NCBI GenBank assembly: GCA_910585395.1
Contig: CAJUCK010000022.1
Span: 13,843 to 32,912 of the forward strand
DNA: 19,070 bases
Direction: 5' to 3'
DNA from: an uncultured Lachnospiraceae bacterium
GTDB taxonomy: Bacteria; Bacillota; Clostridia; Lachnospirales; Lachnospiraceae
Shown here: positions 15,047 to 19,070 of the stretch, one piece after another
Layout: each line of letters starts with the position of its first letter
How positions within the stretch are numbered: position 1 is the stretch's first letter
Made by a program: the position numbers and the translations under genes
The notes under the pieces: generated by a model
The model's database searches: none
The model's input: the letters and a program-made list of their open reading frames with translations, nothing else
Told to the model about the DNA's origin: nothing

Positions 15047-15055
15047 TGATATAAT
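15047..15055 (+). promoter_or_regulatory. Extended -10 promoter of the two-component operon
   Basis: TG (15047-15048), one base, then perfect TATAAT (15050-15055) makes an extended -10. No good -35 lies 16-18 bp upstream, so recognition would depend on the extended -10 or on an activator. The predicted start is near 15062, about 32 nt before the kinase ATG. Confidence 0.6.
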
Positions 15056-15093
15056 ATAAAAAGTGATTTAGTATGTTATGGAAGGAACTATAG

Positions 15094-16584
15094 ATGAAAT
15101 TACGAACCAGATTGATTATTTCCTTTTTTATTATAATATTGGTGCCAGTTCTTCTGGCAGGTGCAACTATGTGGGGATTTGGGCAGTATCAGAGGAAGGC
15201 AATACGCCATATCTATAATATAGATGGTAATGCATACGACTACTTTGTGAATTCCTTCAAGGTTCTGAGCCATTTTACCAAATCCAGTTATGAGAAACTG
15301 CAGAAGACCGCAAAAGAAGCGCCTCAGAAGCTGGAAGACCGTAAATACTTGGATGAGATTAATAAGGAGCTGGAACGGAAGTATTCTTACTTGATAGTCC
15401 GGCGGGGAGAAGAGCTGGTGTATGAAGGAAATGAGATAACAGAACATTCTCTGAGAGAAAATCTGCCGGAATATGACAGCGATGTTCTCCAGAGCGCTGG
15501 TTCTGGCTTCTATTTGGAGGGAGAAGAACAGGCCCTGATTAAGCAGATAGATTTTCAATTTCCCAATCATGACAAAGGAAGCATATTTATCATTACTTCT
15601 ATGGAACAGCTGCTGCCGGATATCAAAGGAATTCTGCTGGATCTGATGATTTCCATTTTTCTAATTCTGATATTTACTGCCGGAATGCTGACTGTGTGGA
15701 TTTATCAGGGAATTATCAATCCGATTCATAAGCTGCAGACGGCGGCCCAGAATATTAAGGCTGGGAATCTGGATTTTACGATAGAAACAGACGGAAGAGA
15801 TGAGATTGGAGAACTCTGCCGCAATTTTGAGGAAATGCGTGTCCGCCTCAAAGAATCAGAAGAGGAAATGCTTGCAGGGGAGAAGGAGAGCAGAGTGCTT
15901 ATCAGCAATATTTCTCACGATTTAAAAACTCCCATTACGGCGATCAAAGGATATGTGGAAGGCATTATGGATGGGGTGGCAGATACACCGCAGAAGCAGG
16001 AGAAATATATTCGGACGATCTATAATAAGGCCAATGAGATGGACACTCTCATCAATGAACTGACTCTTTATTCCAGAATAGATACCAACCGGGTTCCCTA
16101 TAATTTTAACCGTATTAATGTGGCGGATTATTTTGAGGATTGCGTGGAAGAGGTGGGCCTGGATTTAGAGGCAAAGAATATCAGGCTCAATTATATTGAT
16201 TATGCAGATAGGGACGTGCTGATAATCGCAGATCCAGAGCAGCTTCGCCGAGTAATCAATAATATTATCAGCAATTCTATCAAATATCTGGACAAAGAAC
16301 AGGGATTTATCAATATCCGTATCCGGGATGCCGGAGATTTTATTCAGGTAGAGATTGAAGATAATGGCAAAGGAATTGCAGCAAAAGATCTTCCTTATAT
16401 TTTTGACCGTTTTTACAGGACGGATGCTTCTCGGAATTCTTCTACTGGAGGCAGCGGGATTGGTCTGTCTATTGTTAAGAAAATTATCGAAGATCACGGA
16501 GGGAAGATCTGGGCAAACAGCAAAGAGGGAACCGGAACCATTATGTATTTTGTGATTCGGAAATATCAGGAGGTAGTAAGTTGA
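15094..16584 (+). CDS. Membrane sensor histidine kinase
   Basis: A 496-residue HisKA-type sensor kinase. A first membrane helix (about 8-30) and a second (about 181-204) enclose an extracytoplasmic sensor region of about 150 residues that I cannot assign to a ligand family. A HAMP linker (about 205-258) follows, including NPIHKLQ and RDEIGELCRNFEEM. The HisKA domain has ISHDLKTPITAIKGY (273-287), with His275 as the phosphorylation site. The ATPase domain shows the N box NNIISNSIKY (389-398), G1 DNGKGI (423-428), F box FDRFYR (437-442) and G2 GGSGIGLSI (452-460). Every element needed for autophosphorylation is present. The ATG follows AAGGA at 15082-15086. The stop codon overlaps the regulator's start codon, which indicates a cognate pair. 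The signal is unknown. Confidence 0.93.
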   Translation: MKLRTRLIISFFIIILVPVLLAGATMWGFGQYQRKAIRHIYNIDGNAYDYFVNSFKVLSHFTKSSYEKLQKTAKEAPQKLEDRKYLDEINKELERKYSYLIVRRGEELVYEGNEITEHSLRENLPEYDSDVLQSAGSGFYLEGEEQALIKQIDFQFPNHDKGSIFIITSMEQLLPDIKGILLDLMISIFLILIFTAGMLTVWIYQGIINPIHKLQTAAQNIKAGNLDFTIETDGRDEIGELCRNFEEMRVRLKESEEEMLAGEKESRVLISNISHDLKTPITAIKGYVEGIMDGVADTPQKQEKYIRTIYNKANEMDTLINELTLYSRIDTNRVPYNFNRINVADYFEDCVEEVGLDLEAKNIRLNYIDYADRDVLIIADPEQLRRVINNIISNSIKYLDKEQGFINIRIRDAGDFIQVEIEDNGKGIAAKDLPYIFDRFYRTDASRNSSTGGSGIGLSIVKKIIEDHGGKIWANSKEGTGTIMYFVIRKYQEVVS

Positions 16585-17270
16585 GTAAAGTGTTGATTAT
16601 TGAGGATGAAGTGGCCATTGCAGATCTGGAGAAAGATTATCTGGAACTCAGCGGATTTTCCGTAGAAATTGAAAATAACGGCGACCAGGGACTTGTGAGG
16701 GCGTTAAGTGAAGAGTTTGATATGTTTATCCTGGATCTGATGCTGCCGGGTGTGGATGGTTTTGAAATCTGCAAGAAAATTCGGGAAAATAAGAATACGC
16801 CTATTTTGATGGTATCGGCTAAGAAAGATGATATTGATAAAATCAGAGGTCTTGGTCTGGGGGCAGATGATTATATTACTAAGCCGTTTTCTCCCAGTGA
16901 ACTGGTGGCAAGAGTTAAGGCTCATCTTTCCAGATACGAACGGCTGATTAACAGCAATGTACAGGAAAATGACATGATTGAGATCCGAGGTCTTAAAATT
17001 GATAAGACAGCACGGCGGGTGTGGGTAAATGAGGAAGAGAAACAGTTTACCACCAAAGAATTTGATCTCCTGGCGTTTCTTGCGCAGAATCCTAACCGGG
17101 TATTCAGCAAAGAAGAATTGTTTAGCAAGATATGGGACCTGGAATCTGTGGGAGATATTGCAACTGTAACTGTGCATATTAAAAAAATCCGTGAGAAAAT
17201 TGAGATGAACACAGCCAAACCACAATATATTGAGACAATCTGGGGAGTGGGATACCGGTTTAAAGTATAG
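16581..17270 (+). CDS. OmpR-family response regulator
   Basis: A 229-residue transcription factor with a receiver domain (about 1-118) and a winged-helix DNA-binding domain (about 130-229). The receiver keeps acidic Glu8/Asp9, phosphoacceptor Asp52 in FILDLMLPG, Ser79 in the VSA segment and Lys101 in YITKPF. The output domain shows FTTKEFDLLAFLAQNPNRVFS and, near the end, the IETIWGVGYRF ending of this subfamily. The start is TTG at 16581, supported by AGGAGG at 16568-16573 spaced 7 nt. It overlaps the kinase stop as TTGA, so translation is probably coupled. Target genes cannot be named. The gene downstream (RluA family) is about 100 nt away and may or may not be in the same transcript. Confidence 0.95.
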   Translation: MSKVLIIEDEVAIADLEKDYLELSGFSVEIENNGDQGLVRALSEEFDMFILDLMLPGVDGFEICKKIRENKNTPILMVSAKKDDIDKIRGLGLGADDYITKPFSPSELVARVKAHLSRYERLINSNVQENDMIEIRGLKIDKTARRVWVNEEEKQFTTKEFDLLAFLAQNPNRVFSKEELFSKIWDLESVGDIATVTVHIKKIREKIEMNTAKPQYIETIWGVGYRFKV

Positions 17271-17322
17271 GGTACAGTCAAGCCCGATAGAACTTCTGGG
17301 ATGTAGGATTTTGAGTGACATG

Positions 17323-17342
17323 TTCTTATCTGGGAATAAGAA
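17323..17342. repeat. Small inverted repeat after the response regulator
   Basis: TTCTTAT (17323-17329) pairs with ATAAGAA (17336-17342) around a 6-nt loop. It is followed by A4 on the + strand, so it has no T-tail in the direction of the upstream operon and is not a standard terminator for it. Confidence 0.4.
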
Positions 17343-17373
17343 AAAGTGACTGATTTGACCGTAGGTGTGATTT

Positions 17374-18126
17374 ATGAAGAAATATATAGATATTATTTAT
17401 GAAGATAAAGATCTGGCAGTCTGCCATAAGCCGGCAGGCATTCCTGTGCAGACGGCAAAGACAAGCCAGCAGGACATGGTCAGCCTTCTGCGCAATTATT
17501 ATGCAATAAAGAACGAAGACAGCCAGATTTTCGTGGTACACCGATTAGATCAGCCTGTGGAGGGCGTCATGGTGTTTGCCAGAAATAAGCAGGCGGCCGC
17601 AGAATTGAGCCGCCAGTCAAGGGAAAGGGCCATGGATAAATGTTATATGGCTCTGGCAGAAGGAACATTTCAGCAGTCTTCTGGTGAGCTGAAAGATTAT
17701 CTTATGAGAGAAGGAAAGAGCAACATTTCTCGTGTGGTATCTCAAGTGACGCCAGGCGCCAAGCAGGCCAAATTGTATTATGAAGTGGTAGAAGTGTGGG
17801 ATCAAGGACACAATCAACAGAAGGAAGAAGAGGATTTGAGCAGTCTGCAGCAGGAAGGAAGAAGAATTTTTTCCTGCCATTGGCAGGATCAGAGAGAACG
17901 TGAAGTTAGTCTGCTGCAGATAAAGCTGGAAACCGGCCGGCATCACCAAATTCGTGTTCAGATGGCTCATGCTGGGCATCCTCTGGTGGGAGATAAGAAA
18001 TATAATCCCAGCTGCCAGAAAGGCTGTCTTCCGGTAGCATTATGTTCTGTAAGCCTTGCATTTTGTCATCCTCGAAATGGAAAAAGCATGGAATTTAGAT
18101 TACATAGCAGGCACGATATCATATAG
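17374..18126 (+). CDS. RluA-family RNA pseudouridine synthase
   Basis: A 250-residue pseudouridine synthase of the RluA family without an S4 domain. It isomerises a uridine in rRNA or tRNA in the cytoplasm. Seen are the start of the catalytic domain (YEDKDLAVCHKPAGIPVQT, 9-27), VVHRLDQPVEGVMVFA (54-69) with catalytic Asp59, and LETGRHHQIRVQMAHAGHP followed by LVGDKKY near 190-215. The usual HRLDRxTSG is changed to HRLDQPVEG, keeping the catalytic Asp but losing the downstream Thr-Ser. A charged Gln/Glu-rich insertion (about 148-172) is not typical of the core. The specific target base is unknown, so no symbol is given. The ATG has only a weak Shine-Dalgarno sequence (AGGTGTG). No promoter is evident in the 103 nt upstream. 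Confidence 0.9.
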   Translation: MKKYIDIIYEDKDLAVCHKPAGIPVQTAKTSQQDMVSLLRNYYAIKNEDSQIFVVHRLDQPVEGVMVFARNKQAAAELSRQSRERAMDKCYMALAEGTFQQSSGELKDYLMREGKSNISRVVSQVTPGAKQAKLYYEVVEVWDQGHNQQKEEEDLSSLQQEGRRIFSCHWQDQREREVSLLQIKLETGRHHQIRVQMAHAGHPLVGDKKYNPSCQKGCLPVALCSVSLAFCHPRNGKSMEFRLHSRHDII

Positions 18127-18277
18127 GAAGAGAGGTCTTGCAGCGTATGAAACGTTCTTGGACTTTTACCAAAGTATGGTATCATACGGCCAGATAAGGT
18201 TTTGCAGAGTGGAGAAGCCAGAAGGGCTTTTGCCAGCAAAAAGGTATAATATAATAAAATCAGCACATACTGATTTC

Positions 18278-19070
18278 ATGAAGAATGAAGTCAAAGAAAG
18301 TGGGCGGAAGATTGTAAAAATTCTGGGAATTACACTGGCAGTTTATGTCTGCATCCGCTGGCTGCTGCCGCTGGTGGTTCCCTTTTTTATTTCTTTTTTG
18401 CTGGCAAAGCTTATGAATCCGCTGATAGAAAAATTAGAAAAAAAGCTAAGAGGTAAAAGAAGCATATGGTCTTCCTTGCTGGTAGGCCTGCTGTTTCTTC
18501 TGCTGGGAGCGCTGCTGATATATTTCCTCAAAACGCTGCTGGAACAGTTTGTAAATGTAGCAGAAAATTTTGAAGAGTATAAGCGGCAGGCACAGTTGTT
18601 TTTCAATGAGTGCTGCGGCCAGGTGGAAGTGATGACCGGAATACAGGCGCAGACTATTCAAAATGGTGTGCAGAAGCAGATTCCAGGGTTGATGCGGCAT
18701 GTTAAAACAAATATGCTTCCAGTGCTGATGAATGGAACAATTTCTTCTGCAAGGAGCGCATTTGTCTGTGTGGGAATCTGTTTTGTAGTGATTATCAGCA
18801 CGGTTTTGATTTTAAAAGATTATAAAAAAATCAGGGCTGCCATGGAGCGTCATCCCATTGGACAGATAAGCCTTAAGGTCTGCAGAAAAACTTATGAGGC
18901 AGGAGGAGCATATATCAAGGCGCAGATCATGATAATGTTTATAATCACAGCAGTGTGCGTAGCTGGCCTCTATCTGTCTGGCAACAAGTATGCGCTGCTG
19001 GCAGGCTGTGGAATTGGCATCTGTGACGCCATGCCCTTTTTGGGTACAGGAACTGTCTTTGTGCCATGGG
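18278..19070 (+). CDS. AI-2E/YtvI family membrane protein, possibly SpoVV (3' truncated)
   Basis: The frame stays open to the window end, so only the first ~264 residues are visible. It is a polytopic membrane protein with hydrophobic helices at about 14-42, 62-82, 151-172 and 215-262. Between helices 2 and 3 there is a long amphipathic extracytoplasmic region. The ending DAMPFLGTGTVFVPW resembles the conserved LGTGTV-PW segment of YtvI-type members of PF01594. B. subtilis YtvI (SpoVV) moves dipicolinic acid across the outer forespore membrane; other family members have other substrates, so this role is only suggested. The start is uncertain: the ATG at 18278 lacks a clear ribosome binding site, while an in-frame GTG at 18209 has AAGG about 10 nt upstream and the frame is open further still, including ATG 18176. 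ATG 18278 gives the usual short N-terminus before helix 1. Confidence 0.82.
   Translation, partial: MKNEVKESGRKIVKILGITLAVYVCIRWLLPLVVPFFISFLLAKLMNPLIEKLEKKLRGKRSIWSSLLVGLLFLLLGALLIYFLKTLLEQFVNVAENFEEYKRQAQLFFNECCGQVEVMTGIQAQTIQNGVQKQIPGLMRHVKTNMLPVLMNGTISSARSAFVCVGICFVVIISTVLILKDYKKIRAAMERHPIGQISLKVCRKTYEAGGAYIKAQIMIMFIITAVCVAGLYLSGNKYALLAGCGIGICDAMPFLGTGTVFVPW

Noticed and set aside
16704..17321. A 205-codon open frame on the minus strand opposite the response regulator
   Set aside because: It lies wholly opposite a gene with complete family motifs, has no ribosome binding site I can support, and its translation shows no domain or sensible composition.
1..19070. Mobile elements, CRISPR arrays, tRNA or rRNA genes, restriction or defence systems
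   Set aside because: No transposase, integrase, repeat-spacer pattern, cloverleaf, rRNA segment or defence gene was seen; all sizeable genes fall in core cellular families apart from the glucuronidase and the exporter.

Overview
This is about 19 kb of ordinary chromosomal sequence. The best fit is a spore-forming, Gram-positive Clostridia of the Lachnospiraceae type, probably from an animal gut. The reasons are AGGAGG-type ribosome binding sites, AT-leaning intergenic regions with consensus sigma-A promoters and T-tailed intrinsic terminators, a SipL-like spore coat protein, a YtvI/SpoVV-like membrane protein, a Veg homologue and a gut-type beta-glucuronidase. I see no rRNA, tRNA, insertion sequence, phage gene, CRISPR array or integration site. 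The window starts inside an ABC exporter gene and ends inside a membrane protein gene.

Layout. Positions 2-2809 hold the two halves of a heterodimeric ABC exporter on the + strand. The first is cut by the window edge and carries the degenerate ATP site; the second carries the catalytic glutamate. A convergent Y-family DNA polymerase IV gene (2822-4000, -) shares a bidirectional terminator with it. Next comes veg (4272-4520), behind a near-perfect sigma-A promoter, then the SipL-like coat protein (4590-6149), whose ribosome binding site lies in the 3' arm of the veg terminator. ddl and murF (6314-8764) form a peptidoglycan-precursor pair making D-Ala-D-Ala and adding it to UDP-MurNAc-tripeptide. 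A plsC-type acyltransferase (8796-9536, -) converges on murF, with a 20-bp perfect hairpin between them that overlaps the end of murF.

The region 9727-10142 is a lipoprotein with a PrcB-like C-terminal domain whose reading frame is interrupted near an A5 run. murA (10440-11732) follows two tandem promoters. A stand-alone GH2 beta-glucuronidase (11902-13743) and a convergent HD-GYP protein (13751-14863, -) come next. The HD-GYP gene diverges from a sensor kinase / OmpR-type regulator pair (15094-17270) that overlaps by 4 nt. An RluA-type pseudouridine synthase (17374-18126) and an AI-2E/YtvI-type membrane protein (from about 18278, cut by the window end) complete the window.

Functionally this is mostly housekeeping: wall precursor synthesis (ddl, murF, murA), lipid synthesis (plsC), translesion DNA synthesis (dinB), spore envelope assembly (sipL and perhaps spoVV), signalling (HD-GYP and the two-component system) and one host-glycan or xenobiotic enzyme (GUS). 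I found no convincing undescribed multi-gene system. The best second-look items are the interrupted lipoprotein, the hairpin/coding overlaps at murF-plsC and veg-sipL, and the asymmetric ATP sites of the exporter.
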